A DNA stretch of 64,000 nucleotides from Bacteroidales bacterium. Its GTDB lineage: Bacteria > Bacteroidota > Bacteroidia > Bacteroidales > UBA3663. The first letter of the stretch is position 1, and each line of letters starts with the position of its first letter. Shown here piece by piece: positions 6,497 to 15,374 of the stretch. Both the position numbers and the translations under genes were made by a program. The DNA is taken from positions 1 to 64,000 of the forward strand of contig JAFZBE010000034.1 of assembly GCA_017561935.1 (NCBI GenBank), written 5' to 3'. The notes below the pieces were generated by a model. The model made no database searches, was not told where the DNA came from, and was given only the letters and a program-made list of their open reading frames with translations.

Positions 6497-8776
6497 TTAG
6501 AATGGATAGCCTACAGCAAAGTGAAGGGTGTTGTGACTGCCGCGAAACGGATGGGGCAATGCCCACGACTCGTCGGCATCGGATGACGGGTCGAAAGCCT
6601 TGAAGCCCCAGTCGAGACGCAAGATCACGAAATCGGTGACGACACGCAGGCCCAGGCCCCACGACGTGGCAATCTCCTTATAGAAGTCAGAGGTGAACTG
6701 TCCTCCTTCCTGGTTTTCGTATTCCTTGATAGTCCAAACATTACCAGCATCAACGAAGAATGCCGATTCGAACTTCCAGAACAGACGGGTACGCAGTTCG
6801 ACAGAAGCATCGAAACGCACATCGCCACACTGGTTGAAGTAGTTATAGGCTGACCCTGCCGAGGCGTACTTGCCAGGGCCCAATTCACGCACTGACCATC
6901 CGCGCACCGAGTTGGCGCCACCCGAATAATAACGTTTCTCGAATGGCATCACGTCGCTGTTGCCGTAGGGTGCGGCCACACCTCCTGCCAAGTGGAGAGC
7001 CAGACGGGAACGATCGGTCATGTAGTGGCTGAAGCTCCAGTCGGCATCGAACCGAGCGTATTGCTCAAAAGGTTGTCCGAAGATCTCGTACCGTCCTTCG
7101 GAAGTTTGAGCCGCTCGCACCGAATTACATACGGCCGAGAGCAGGTTGCCTGAAATCTCGGGATTGAGTCGCAGATACCACAAGTCGCGTGTAGTCTGCT
7201 GTGTACGACCTGTGGTGAGCGTATTATTGCCCATGTAAATCGTATAGTCCATGCCGAAAATGAAGTGGTCGGTGTAGGAGCTATAAATGATTGGGCCGAG
7301 GTTCTGCACCAATGACTTGAACGTCTCGCTCTGTTCGGGCAGATAGACATAACTGATATTAAGGATGTCCCAGACGTGACGAATGGATGCGTTAGCGGTG
7401 CTCCACTTGTAACCGATGACGGCCGATGCTACGTTGCGATTGTATTCGGGACGACTCTGACGCGAGAGACTGGCCTTGACAAGCGTTGTGGCGAGACTCT
7501 TTCGACGTGTTTCATCCTTGATGAAAGGAAAGAGGAACTGAGGGAAATCGATACTGAACTCAGCAGCATACTCCTGGTAGTTGTCGTTGACGAGTTTCTC
7601 GACATTACCGCTCAGTGCCTCATAACTGCCCTTCAGATGGGTGGTGAACGCCTCGGAGCCGTGGAAAATGTTACGATGCTGATAAGTGGCACCCAACGCA
7701 AAACCCAGATCGCCTGCCGTATTAGTACCATCAATTTCAAATTGCACTGCGTGATTGGACAAGGGCGAGAGTAAAATGTTGCAATCGAGTTCCTGGTTGG
7801 AGTCTGGCACAGGCTCAACACGGACGTTGACATAGCGCAGAATGTGCAATCGGCTGAGTGATGCGTAGGTGTTGCGGATGGCCCGTTCGGAATAAAGCAT
7901 GCCGGGAAGGACATGACTGTTGCGAATCAACACACGGTCGCGCAGATAACATTTCTCACCCGACCAAGTCACATCGTATCCAGGTTGCTCCATGGGGCGC
8001 GTAAACGACTGTGTCGAAACGCTATCTCCACCCGTGGAGAGCATATTGTAATTGGTGATGAAATGCACCTGACGGATACGCCAAGGCTTGTGACCATCCT
8101 GAAGGATACATGTCAAATCGACCTCTTCGCTACCAGCAAGCGTATCGGCAACAAAAGAGACATCCTCTTTGTTAAAATCCCAATAACCACGCTCGCGCAA
8201 CATCGCCGTGATGCGCTCGCGTTCGCTCTCAAGACGCGAACGGTCGAGCAATTGGCCCGACTGGAGCAAGCGCGCAGATGCCGTCTGGTCGATGAGTCGT
8301 TGGAGCGTGGTGTCGGCCGACACATAAGAAAGCGAGGCAAGTCGGCGTGGTCGTCCCGACCGGATATCGTACAGCACTTTTGCCTTGCCGCTGCGGATCC
8401 TGACACGATGGCTTACGACAGCGTCGAGATAGCCTTGCTGTTGTATGACTCGTTGCAGAGCGCGATTGGTGCGGTCGGTCAACTCCTCGTCGTAGATGGC
8501 AGGTGCTGTTCCCAAACGCTGACGCATACGATGCCACGACGAAAGGGTGTCGGGATGCCAAAACCATGCAGAAACGGGCAGGAAACCGAACGTACGACGA
8601 TAAGGACGTTGCAAAATGGCCATTCGCAGCTGATTATCCTGCGATGGTGTTCCATCGACACGTATTTCAACACGGCTGACTACAGCATCTCCATCGGCTA
8701 CATGTTTAGCTACACGACAACCAGTGACCGTCATGCACAAAAAGAGAACGAAGAGGATTATATAGAAACGCTGCAT
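6497..8776 (-). CDS. TamL-like BamA/TamA family outer-membrane lipoprotein
   Basis: This 759-residue protein has a lipoprotein signal ending LCMTVTGC, then POTRA-like segments, and a C-terminal 16-strand-type barrel ending in an aromatic residue (HFAVGYPF). A barrel motif SGGANSVRGWSVRELGPG is present, as in Omp85 proteins. In Bacteroidetes the TamA counterpart is lipidated (TamL), which fits. It would help insert or export proteins at the outer membrane. The start at 8776 was chosen because it begins the signal peptide; 42 further upstream codons are open but run through the promoter. It is first in the operon. No tamB partner lies next to it. Confidence 0.87.
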   Translation of the reverse strand: MQRFYIILFVLFLCMTVTGCRVAKHVADGDAVVSRVEIRVDGTPSQDNQLRMAILQRPYRRTFGFLPVSAWFWHPDTLSSWHRMRQRLGTAPAIYDEELTDRTNRALQRVIQQQGYLDAVVSHRVRIRSGKAKVLYDIRSGRPRRLASLSYVSADTTLQRLIDQTASARLLQSGQLLDRSRLESERERITAMLRERGYWDFNKEDVSFVADTLAGSEEVDLTCILQDGHKPWRIRQVHFITNYNMLSTGGDSVSTQSFTRPMEQPGYDVTWSGEKCYLRDRVLIRNSHVLPGMLYSERAIRNTYASLSRLHILRYVNVRVEPVPDSNQELDCNILLSPLSNHAVQFEIDGTNTAGDLGFALGATYQHRNIFHGSEAFTTHLKGSYEALSGNVEKLVNDNYQEYAAEFSIDFPQFLFPFIKDETRRKSLATTLVKASLSRQSRPEYNRNVASAVIGYKWSTANASIRHVWDILNISYVYLPEQSETFKSLVQNLGPIIYSSYTDHFIFGMDYTIYMGNNTLTTGRTQQTTRDLWYLRLNPEISGNLLSAVCNSVRAAQTSEGRYEIFGQPFEQYARFDADWSFSHYMTDRSRLALHLAGGVAAPYGNSDVMPFEKRYYSGGANSVRGWSVRELGPGKYASAGSAYNYFNQCGDVRFDASVELRTRLFWKFESAFFVDAGNVWTIKEYENQEGGQFTSDFYKEIATSWGLGLRVVTDFVILRLDWGFKAFDPSSDADESWALPHPFRGSHNTLHFAVGYPF

Positions 8777-8818
8777 GCGTATTTGCCTTTGTATGGAGTA
8801 CACTCTCAATTGTGGGTG

Positions 8819-8850
8819 CAAATATACTGCTTTTTGAATTAAAATGCAAA
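8819..8850 (-). promoter_or_regulatory. Promoter of the tamL-like to GGDEF operon
   Basis: On the minus strand, TTTG (8850-8847), a 20-nt spacer and TATATTTG (8826-8819) match the Bacteroidetes -33/-7 consensus. It is the only clear promoter seen ahead of the six minus-strand genes down to 559. Initiation would fall near 8812, about 36 nt before the ATG. Confidence 0.65.
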
Positions 8851-8864
8851 AAAAGACAGAGAAA

Positions 8865-8896
8865 TTTGCTTTTGTCGGAAAGATTAGATACCTTTG
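8865..8896 (+). promoter_or_regulatory. Promoter of murB
   Basis: TTTG (8865-8868), a 20-nt spacer and TACCTTTG (8889-8896) match the Bacteroidetes consensus. The predicted start near 8903 gives a short leader before the ATG at 8920. It is divergent from the operon promoter about 40 bp to the left. Confidence 0.65.
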
Positions 8897-8919
8897 CAGC
8901 AAAAATAACCCATTTACAA

Positions 8920-10017
8920 ATGAAAAAAATAAACATTGACGCTTCGCTATTGCCTTACAACACCTTCGGGATGGATGTAAAGGCAGCCGTACTTGCAGAA
9001 TACGACACAGTGAACGACCTTCGAGAGATACTGCACGACCCGATGGTTGCTGGCCTCATGCAGGCCGAAAAAGAGAACGGACGTCTCCCCTTCTGGCACA
9101 TCGGCAGTGGATCGAACCTGCTGTTTCAAGGAGATTATCCCGGCGTAGTTCTGCATTGCCTGGCCAAGGGAATCCATAGAGTTCAGAAGAATGATGTATC
9201 GTCGGACCACAATGATGAAATTTGCCTGCTCAAAGTAGAGGCAGGAACATTGTGGGATGATGTGTGTGCCTATTGCGCAGAACATGGATTGTATGGTCCA
9301 GAAAATCTTTCCCTTATACCTGGCGAGATGGGGGCAGCAGCCGTTCAGAATATTGGTGCATACGGCGTGGAAATCAGTGATTTGATTGATGAAGTAATCT
9401 GCTGGGATGTGGAGGCCGACAAGGAGCATCGATTCGACTGCAAGGAAATGGGATACGGCTATCGTGAATCGCGTCTGAAACATGTTGCCGACAAGGCCCG
9501 ACACATCATCACAAGCGTAGTGTTGAGGGTGCAGCACACTCGCAAGCTTCGCCTTGAATATGCAGGCATCAAGCGTGCTTTGGGCATTGAAAACGTCAGC
9601 GAAACCGACCTCGCAACTTCCGACAAACCCACCTTGCAGGAAGTGCGAGAGGCCGTGATAAGGATACGCGAAGGGAAACTGCCCGATCCCAAAAAGATAG
9701 GCAATGCAGGGTCGTTTTTCAAGAATCCTGTGGTTGAGAACTCTGTCTTCGATGCACTCATTGCATTGTATCCCGACATGCCTCATTATGTTGTCGATCA
9801 GAACCACACCAAGATTCCCGCTGGCTGGATGATAGAGCAGTGCGGCTGGAAGGGCAAGAATCTGGGGAGAGCCGGTGTTTATGAGAAGCAGAGCCTCGTG
9901 CTTGTGAACCGTGGAGGGGCCAAACCCGAAGAAATAGTCATGCTCTGCAAGAAGATTGTCGAAGATGTGGAGATGAAGTTCGGCATTCATATCGAACCCG
10001 AAGTCAATCTGATTTAG
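8920..10017 (+). CDS. murB: UDP-N-acetylenolpyruvoylglucosamine reductase (MurB)
   Basis: This 365-residue cytoplasmic flavoenzyme reduces UDP-GlcNAc-enolpyruvate to UDP-MurNAc with NADPH in peptidoglycan synthesis. The FAD-binding motif GSGSNLLFQGDYPG and the proton-donor segment GNAGSFFKNPVV (catalytic Ser) are visible. The C-terminal domain is of the longer type I form, as in E. coli. The start MKKINIDASLLPYNTFG is the only one that follows the promoter at 8865-8896 and gives the family N-terminus. It appears monocistronic. Confidence 0.95.
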   Translation: MKKINIDASLLPYNTFGMDVKAAVLAEYDTVNDLREILHDPMVAGLMQAEKENGRLPFWHIGSGSNLLFQGDYPGVVLHCLAKGIHRVQKNDVSSDHNDEICLLKVEAGTLWDDVCAYCAEHGLYGPENLSLIPGEMGAAAVQNIGAYGVEISDLIDEVICWDVEADKEHRFDCKEMGYGYRESRLKHVADKARHIITSVVLRVQHTRKLRLEYAGIKRALGIENVSETDLATSDKPTLQEVREAVIRIREGKLPDPKKIGNAGSFFKNPVVENSVFDALIALYPDMPHYVVDQNHTKIPAGWMIEQCGWKGKNLGRAGVYEKQSLVLVNRGGAKPEEIVMLCKKIVEDVEMKFGIHIEPEVNLI

Positions 10018-10124
10018 TAAGATAGTTATTACGCAAAAGTAGCATTTTCCTTCGGAAAACGTGAATTTAGAGAAGAAAAACACGATTTTCGAAGTAATTG
10101 TTTCATATTTAAATAAAAAATGTG

Positions 10125-10132
10125 TATCTTCG
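10125..10132 (+). promoter_or_regulatory. Probable -7 box of the threonine operon
   Basis: TATCTTCG differs from TAnnTTTG at one position and lies 57 bp before the thrA start, within an AT-rich 171-bp gap. No good -33 TTTG is present. I could not identify a leader peptide with threonine/isoleucine codons. Confidence 0.35.
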
Positions 10133-10188
10133 CACCCGTTATTTAAGTTAGTGTTCATCCGTAGTATATTAGTTAAAGACTCCAATAT

Positions 10189-12624
10189 ATGCACGTACTC
10201 AAATTTGGTGGCTCCTCGGTGGGCTCCATTGCAAGCATCAAGAATGTAAAACAAATCGTCGAAAGCCGCACCGAACCCGTAATCGTCGTGGTCAGTGCGC
10301 TTGGTGGAATTACCGATCGTCTCATTTCTACCGCCCAGAAAGCGTCGGTGGGCGATGAGACATTCCGCGAGGAATTCCAGTTTATCCTTGAACGTCATTT
10401 CGACGTGGTCAGTGGCCTACTCGAAGGCGAGCAACTCGATAACATCAAGAACTTCCTCAATAAGACACTTAGCGAACTGAAGGACATCTTCGAGGGCATT
10501 TTCCTGATACGCGAACTCTCGCCCCGCACATTGTGTACGGTGGTGAGCTATGGCGAGCGTATCTCAAGCCAGATCGTTGCTACGGTCATCAAGGATGCCG
10601 AGCATGTCGATAGCCGCAACATCATCAAGTCGAAAAAGGTTTATGGCAAGAATGTCTGCGACTTCAACCTTACCAACCCACTTGTTCGCGAACGTCTCTC
10701 CCGACCCAATCCCGTCATCGTATTGGGCGGCTTCATCAGCCGTGACAGCAGCACGGGCGAAGTGACCAATCTGGGACGCGGCGGTTCGGATTACACAGCA
10801 GCTATCATCGCTGCAGCCCTCGATGCCGAGATGCTGGAAATCTGGACCGATGTCGATGGATTCATGACTGCCGACCCTCGCGTCATCAATTCGGCTTACG
10901 TCATCAACGAGCTCTCGTTCATCGAAGCCATGGAGCTCTGCAACTTCGGTGCGAAGGTCATCTATCCTCCGACAATCTTCCCGGTGTTCCACAAGAACAT
11001 CCCGATAGTCATCAAGAATACCTTTAACCCCACAGCCAAGGGCACGCTGATCCACAAGAACCCCAGCCACGATGACCTGAAGATCATCAAGGGTATTTCG
11101 TCAATCAACGACACCTGCCTCGTCACCATCTCCGGTCTGGGTATGGTAGGCGTGATTGGTGTGAACAAGCGTATCTTCTCGGCATTGGCCGACCATGGCA
11201 TCTCGGTCTTCATCGTTTCGCAAGCCTCGTCAGAGAGCACCACCACCATCGGCGTGAAGAACGAAGAGGCCGACAAGACAATAGCTGTGCTCAAAGAGGA
11301 GTTCAAGTACGAGATACAAGCCGGCGAGATCAGCGACATCACGGCCGAACACGACCTTGCTACGGTGGCCGTGGTGGGCGAGAAAATGAAATCTACCACT
11401 GGTATTGCAGGCAAACTCTTCCGCATCCTGGGTCTTAACGGCATCAACATCATCGCTTGTGCCCAAGGTGCATCGGAGACCAACATCTCGTTCGTCATCA
11501 AGAAGAGCTCGCTACGAAAGGCCCTCAACGTCATCCATGACTCCTTCTTCCTTTCGGAGGTGTCTCTACTCAATATCTTCCTTACGGGCGTTGGTGTGGT
11601 TGGCCGCAATCTGATTTACCAGATTCGCAACCAGCAGGCCTACCTGCAGCAACACAAGAACCTGCAGCTTCGCATCGTTGGACTTGCCAATTCACGTCAA
11701 TGTATTTTCAATCGTGAAGGTATCGACCTCGACAACTGGGAGGCAGAACTTAAGGCATCGACCAATAAGAGTTCCCCAACCATCCTGCGCGAAGCCATCC
11801 TGGGCATGAACATCTTCAATGCCGTCTTTGTGGATTGCACCGCCTCGCCTGCCATCTCGGGCCTCTATCAGGACTTGCTTGCCCACAACGTCAGTGTGGT
11901 TTGTGCAAACAAGGTCGCTGCTTCGGGCGACTACAACAACTATGCACAACTCAAGCGCACTGCTCGTGTACGTGGCGTCAAGTATCTCTTCGAGACCAAC
12001 GTAGGTGCGGGCCTCCCGATCATCAACACCATCAACAACCTGATCAACTCGGGCGACGAAGTGCTCAAAATTGAGGCTGTGGTCAGTGGCACACTGAACT
12101 ACATCTTCAATGTGCTGAGCGAAGAAGTACCCATGTCGCAGGCTATCAGGATGGCTCGGGAGGCAGGTTTCGCCGAGCCAGATCCACGTCAAGACCTGAA
12201 TGCCAGCGACGTGATCCGCAAGATCACTATCCTTGCCCGCGAATCTGGCTATCGCGTATCACAGGAAGATGTCGAGAAGCATCTCTTCATCCCCGACGAC
12301 TATTTCAAGGGCACGCTTGAGGAATTTTGGAAGAGGATACCTGAACTTGACCCATATTTCGAGGAGATGCGCAAGGAGGCTGCCGAACATGGACAGGTCT
12401 TCCGCTTCGTGGCGACCCTCGACCGTGGCAAGTGTACAGTAGCACTTCGTAAGGTGGGCACCAACAGTCCCTTCTATCGTCTCGAAGGTTCGAACAACGT
12501 CATCCTTCTTACAACGGCACGTTACCACGAACAGCCTATGGAGATCAAGGGCTATGGCGCAGGCGCTGCCGTCACTGCAGCAGGAGTCTTTGCCGACATC
12601 ATCAGCATCGCAAATATACGATAA
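10189..12624 (+). CDS. thrA: Bifunctional aspartokinase / homoserine dehydrogenase
   Basis: This 811-residue fusion catalyses the first and third steps from aspartate to threonine and methionine. The N-terminal kinase begins VLKFGGSSVGS. Two ACT-type regulatory segments occupy about residues 310-460 (TISGLGMVGVIGVNKRIFSAL and VAVVGEKMKSTTGIAGKLF), which suggests feedback control by threonine. The dehydrogenase follows with the dinucleotide motif GVGVVGRNL (from about residue 470) and CANKVAASGDY. Length and order match E. coli ThrA. It is the first gene of the thr operon; its TAATG overlaps the next start by one base. Confidence 0.95.
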   Translation: MHVLKFGGSSVGSIASIKNVKQIVESRTEPVIVVVSALGGITDRLISTAQKASVGDETFREEFQFILERHFDVVSGLLEGEQLDNIKNFLNKTLSELKDIFEGIFLIRELSPRTLCTVVSYGERISSQIVATVIKDAEHVDSRNIIKSKKVYGKNVCDFNLTNPLVRERLSRPNPVIVLGGFISRDSSTGEVTNLGRGGSDYTAAIIAAALDAEMLEIWTDVDGFMTADPRVINSAYVINELSFIEAMELCNFGAKVIYPPTIFPVFHKNIPIVIKNTFNPTAKGTLIHKNPSHDDLKIIKGISSINDTCLVTISGLGMVGVIGVNKRIFSALADHGISVFIVSQASSESTTTIGVKNEEADKTIAVLKEEFKYEIQAGEISDITAEHDLATVAVVGEKMKSTTGIAGKLFRILGLNGINIIACAQGASETNISFVIKKSSLRKALNVIHDSFFLSEVSLLNIFLTGVGVVGRNLIYQIRNQQAYLQQHKNLQLRIVGLANSRQCIFNREGIDLDNWEAELKASTNKSSPTILREAILGMNIFNAVFVDCTASPAISGLYQDLLAHNVSVVCANKVAASGDYNNYAQLKRTARVRGVKYLFETNVGAGLPIINTINNLINSGDEVLKIEAVVSGTLNYIFNVLSEEVPMSQAIRMAREAGFAEPDPRQDLNASDVIRKITILARESGYRVSQEDVEKHLFIPDDYFKGTLEEFWKRIPELDPYFEEMRKEAAEHGQVFRFVATLDRGKCTVALRKVGTNSPFYRLEGSNNVILLTTARYHEQPMEIKGYGAGAAVTAAGVFADIISIANIR

Positions 12625-13967
12625 TGAAGTATCTCATTATTCTGGCAGACGGGGCTGCAGACGAACCCGTCGAACTGCTCGGCAACAAGACGCCGCTACA
12701 AGCTGCCAACAAGCCCTTCATCGACCGCATGGCACTTGAAGGTGTCAATGGCCGACTTCTCACCGTTCCCGAAGGATATCATCCCGGATCAGAAATTGCT
12801 CACCTCGGTCTGCTTGGCTACGATGTATCGAAGGTATTTGAGGGACGAGGCTCTCTCGAAGCAGCCTCCATGCAAGTACCTATCGATAACGATGAAGTCG
12901 CCATGCGTGTCAACGTTATCTGTCTCGACGGTGACATCATCAAGAATCATTCGGCAGGCAACATCACGACCCAGGAGGCCGACGAACTAATCAAGACACT
13001 CAATCAACAGCTACCTTCGTTCACGCTCGACAGCGGTCGTGTGGTAGAGCCCAGCGACATTAAATTCTTCACAGGTGTGTCGTATCGCCACCTCTTGAAG
13101 ATCAAGGGGGGAAACAAACATGTGAACTGCACACCCCCTCATGACCGTATCGGCAAACCCTGGAAACCCGAGCTTCCCAAGAACGAATACGACGTCATCC
13201 GTCTTACTGAACCCATCACCAAGCTCTCACCCAAAGAGACGGCCGACCTGCTGCGCAAACTTATCCTTTGGAGCCAAGACATTTTGGCCAACCATCCCAT
13301 CAACCTGAAACGTGTGGCCGAAGGCAAGGATCCCGCCAACAGCATCTGGCCTTGGAGCCTCGGTTATCGACCAAAGATGCAAACTCTCATGGATCTCTTT
13401 CCCGCGAGAGTACATTCGGGTGCTGTTATCTCAGCCGTGGATCTCATCTTTGGTATCGGCGTCTATTGCGGACTCGACAAAGTGACTGTTCCCAATACGA
13501 CAGGACTATGGGACACCAACTTCGAAGGCAAGGCAGATGCCGCCATCGAACAGCTCAAGGAGAAGGACTTCGTCTTCCTCCACATTGAGGCCACCGACGA
13601 AGCCGGACACGATGGAGATGCCGAGCTCAAGAAGACTTGCATGGAATATATTGATAAACGTGTCGTAGCACGCATCCTACAAGAGGTGAAGCAATGGGAC
13701 GAGCCCGTCCGCATTGCCATCCTTCCCGACCATCCCACACCCATCAAGTTCAGGACACACACAACGAAGCCAGTGCCATTCGTCATCTGGCAGTCGAAAC
13801 CCAGCAAAGCTGGTGATCCTGTCGATATCATCGCCGACGAAGTGATGTGCTACGATGAGGACGCAGCTGCGAAGGGAGCCCTCGGCCTCATGAAGGATGA
13901 TGAATTCATTCGCTTCTTCCTCGGCGAGACCAAACCAGTCCCTTCGACAAAGCGGGTGGTTAAGTAA
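12624..13967 (+). CDS. ApgM-family phosphoglycerate-mutase-like protein, probable homoserine kinase analogue
   Basis: This 447-residue alkaline-phosphatase-superfamily protein resembles archaeal-type cofactor-independent phosphoglycerate mutase. It has the metal motif ILADGAADEP at the N-terminus, PGSEIAHLGLLGYD around the nucleophile, and HIEATDEAGHDGD and LPDHPTP as later metal ligands. It sits exactly between thrA and thrC, and no GHMP-type thrB is seen. Comparative-genomics work has proposed that this subgroup replaces homoserine kinase in Bacteroidetes. That role is inferred here from family and position; true mutase activity is the alternative. Confidence 0.85.
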   Translation: MKYLIILADGAADEPVELLGNKTPLQAANKPFIDRMALEGVNGRLLTVPEGYHPGSEIAHLGLLGYDVSKVFEGRGSLEAASMQVPIDNDEVAMRVNVICLDGDIIKNHSAGNITTQEADELIKTLNQQLPSFTLDSGRVVEPSDIKFFTGVSYRHLLKIKGGNKHVNCTPPHDRIGKPWKPELPKNEYDVIRLTEPITKLSPKETADLLRKLILWSQDILANHPINLKRVAEGKDPANSIWPWSLGYRPKMQTLMDLFPARVHSGAVISAVDLIFGIGVYCGLDKVTVPNTTGLWDTNFEGKADAAIEQLKEKDFVFLHIEATDEAGHDGDAELKKTCMEYIDKRVVARILQEVKQWDEPVRIAILPDHPTPIKFRTHTTKPVPFVIWQSKPSKAGDPVDIIADEVMCYDEDAAAKGALGLMKDDEFIRFFLGETKPVPSTKRVVK

Positions 13968-13971
13968 ATTT

Positions 13972-14004
13972 TTATAGTAGCTATAGCGACTATAGGAACT
14001 ATAA
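13972..14004. repeat. 9-bp periodic CTATA repeat between the homoserine kinase analogue and thrC
   Basis: The motif ATAGNNNCT recurs every 9 bp (tATAGTAGCTATAGCGACTA and onward) in the 54-bp gap before thrC. A related ACTATAG pattern, in the opposite orientation, occurs near 28766-28784. It keeps thrC in the operon but adds a spacer; its function is unknown. Confidence 0.5.
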
Positions 14005-14021
14005 TAAAGAAAAAAGGAAAA

Positions 14022-15374
14022 ATGAAATACTACAGCACCAACCGACAGGCTCCCATGGTTTCCTTGAGCGAGGCCGTCATCAAGGGTCTGGCTCCAGACA
14101 AGGGCCTTTACATGCCTGAACGCATCAATACCTTGCCAAAGTCATTCTTCGACCACATCGAAGACCTGTCGCTGCAGGAAATTGCGTTCGAAGTAGCCAA
14201 GGCATTCTTTGGAGAAGATATTCCTAACGACGACCTCAAGAAGATCGTTTATGACACGTTGCAGTTTGAGATCCCCCTTGTCAAGGTGAACAATCGCATC
14301 TACAGCCTGGAGCTTTATCACGGTCCCACATGTGCCTTCAAGGACGTAGGAGCGCGTTTCATGGCACGACTCCTCTCCTATTTCGTCAAACAGCATCCTT
14401 CGAACAAGGGCAATGTGCATGTGCTGGTAGCCACCTCGGGCGACACCGGCTCAGCTGTGGCCAACGGATTCCTGGGTGTGCCTGGCATCGACGTGACGGT
14501 GCTTTATCCGAAAGACAAGGTCAGCCTCATCCAGGAGAAGCAATTCACCACACTTGGCCAGAACATTACCGCTCTTGAGGTGGAAGGAGTGTTCGACGAT
14601 TGCCAGCGTCTCGTCAAAGAGGCATTCATGGATCATGACCTCAACGACAAGTTCTTCCTGACTTCGGCCAACTCAATCAACGTAGCGCGTTTCCTGCCTC
14701 AAGCATTCTATTATTTCCATGCTTACGCACAACTAAAGAAACAGAATCCCGAGGCAGCGAAGAACATGGTTATCTGTGTCCCTTCAGGCAACTTTGGCAA
14801 CATCTGTGCAGGCATTTTCGGAGCCAAGATGGGGCTGCCCGTGAAGCGTTTCATCGCTTCGAACAACGCCAACGACATCTTCTTCCAGTATCTCCAGTCG
14901 GGGCATTACAATCCACGTGCTACACAAGCCACACTTGCCAATGCTATGGACGTGGGCGATCCGTCGAACTTCGCACGCATCGTCAACCTCTATGGCGGAG
15001 GACAGCAAAATGCAGAGAGGATTACCCCTGAAGAGGCCCACGAAGCCATCATCAGCGAGATCAGCGGTGCGACCTATAACGATGAGCAGATCAAGGCTGC
15101 CATGCTTCTGGCACTTGGCAAGGATGGTTACGTCTGCGATCCACATGGTGCATGCGGCTATCAGGCACTCACCGATGGCCTCAAGACGGGTGAAACGGGC
15201 ATTTTCCTCGAAACGGCACACCCAGCCAAGTTCAAGGATACCGTAGAAGCCATCATCGGACGAGATGTTCAGATTCCCGCCACATTGCAGAAGTTCATGG
15301 ACGGCGAGAAAAAGTCATTGCCGATGACTGGTCGCTTTGAGGATTTCAAGGTCTTTCTGCTGAATCATTTATGA
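14022..15374 (+). CDS. thrC: Threonine synthase
   Basis: This 450-residue PLP enzyme converts O-phosphohomoserine to threonine. The N-terminus MKYYSTNRQAPMVSLSEAV, the PLP-lysine region GPTCAFKDVGARF and the glycine-rich VATSGDTGSAVANGF are characteristic, as is SGNFGNICAG. It lies 54 bp downstream of the ApgM-like gene and has an AAGGA-type ribosome site. Its stop overlaps the next ATG by 4 bp. The length is normal for the bacterial form. Confidence 0.96.
   Translation: MKYYSTNRQAPMVSLSEAVIKGLAPDKGLYMPERINTLPKSFFDHIEDLSLQEIAFEVAKAFFGEDIPNDDLKKIVYDTLQFEIPLVKVNNRIYSLELYHGPTCAFKDVGARFMARLLSYFVKQHPSNKGNVHVLVATSGDTGSAVANGFLGVPGIDVTVLYPKDKVSLIQEKQFTTLGQNITALEVEGVFDDCQRLVKEAFMDHDLNDKFFLTSANSINVARFLPQAFYYFHAYAQLKKQNPEAAKNMVICVPSGNFGNICAGIFGAKMGLPVKRFIASNNANDIFFQYLQSGHYNPRATQATLANAMDVGDPSNFARIVNLYGGGQQNAERITPEEAHEAIISEISGATYNDEQIKAAMLLALGKDGYVCDPHGACGYQALTDGLKTGETGIFLETAHPAKFKDTVEAIIGRDVQIPATLQKFMDGEKKSLPMTGRFEDFKVFLLNHL

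Noticed and set aside
6474..6662. N-terminal extension of the acyl-CoA ligase
   Set aside because: The 63 upstream codons are Arg/Cys-rich, overlap the 3' end of the TamL-like gene and do not resemble the family.
1491..8776. Genomic island or prophage signature in the GGDEF-MATE operon
   Set aside because: Base composition and codon use look like the rest of the window, and there is no integrase, tRNA or repeat at the boundaries.
8947..10398. 483-codon frame antisense to murB
   Set aside because: murB on the plus strand is certain, with a promoter and family motifs. The antisense product has no recognisable domain and crosses the murB-thrA gap.
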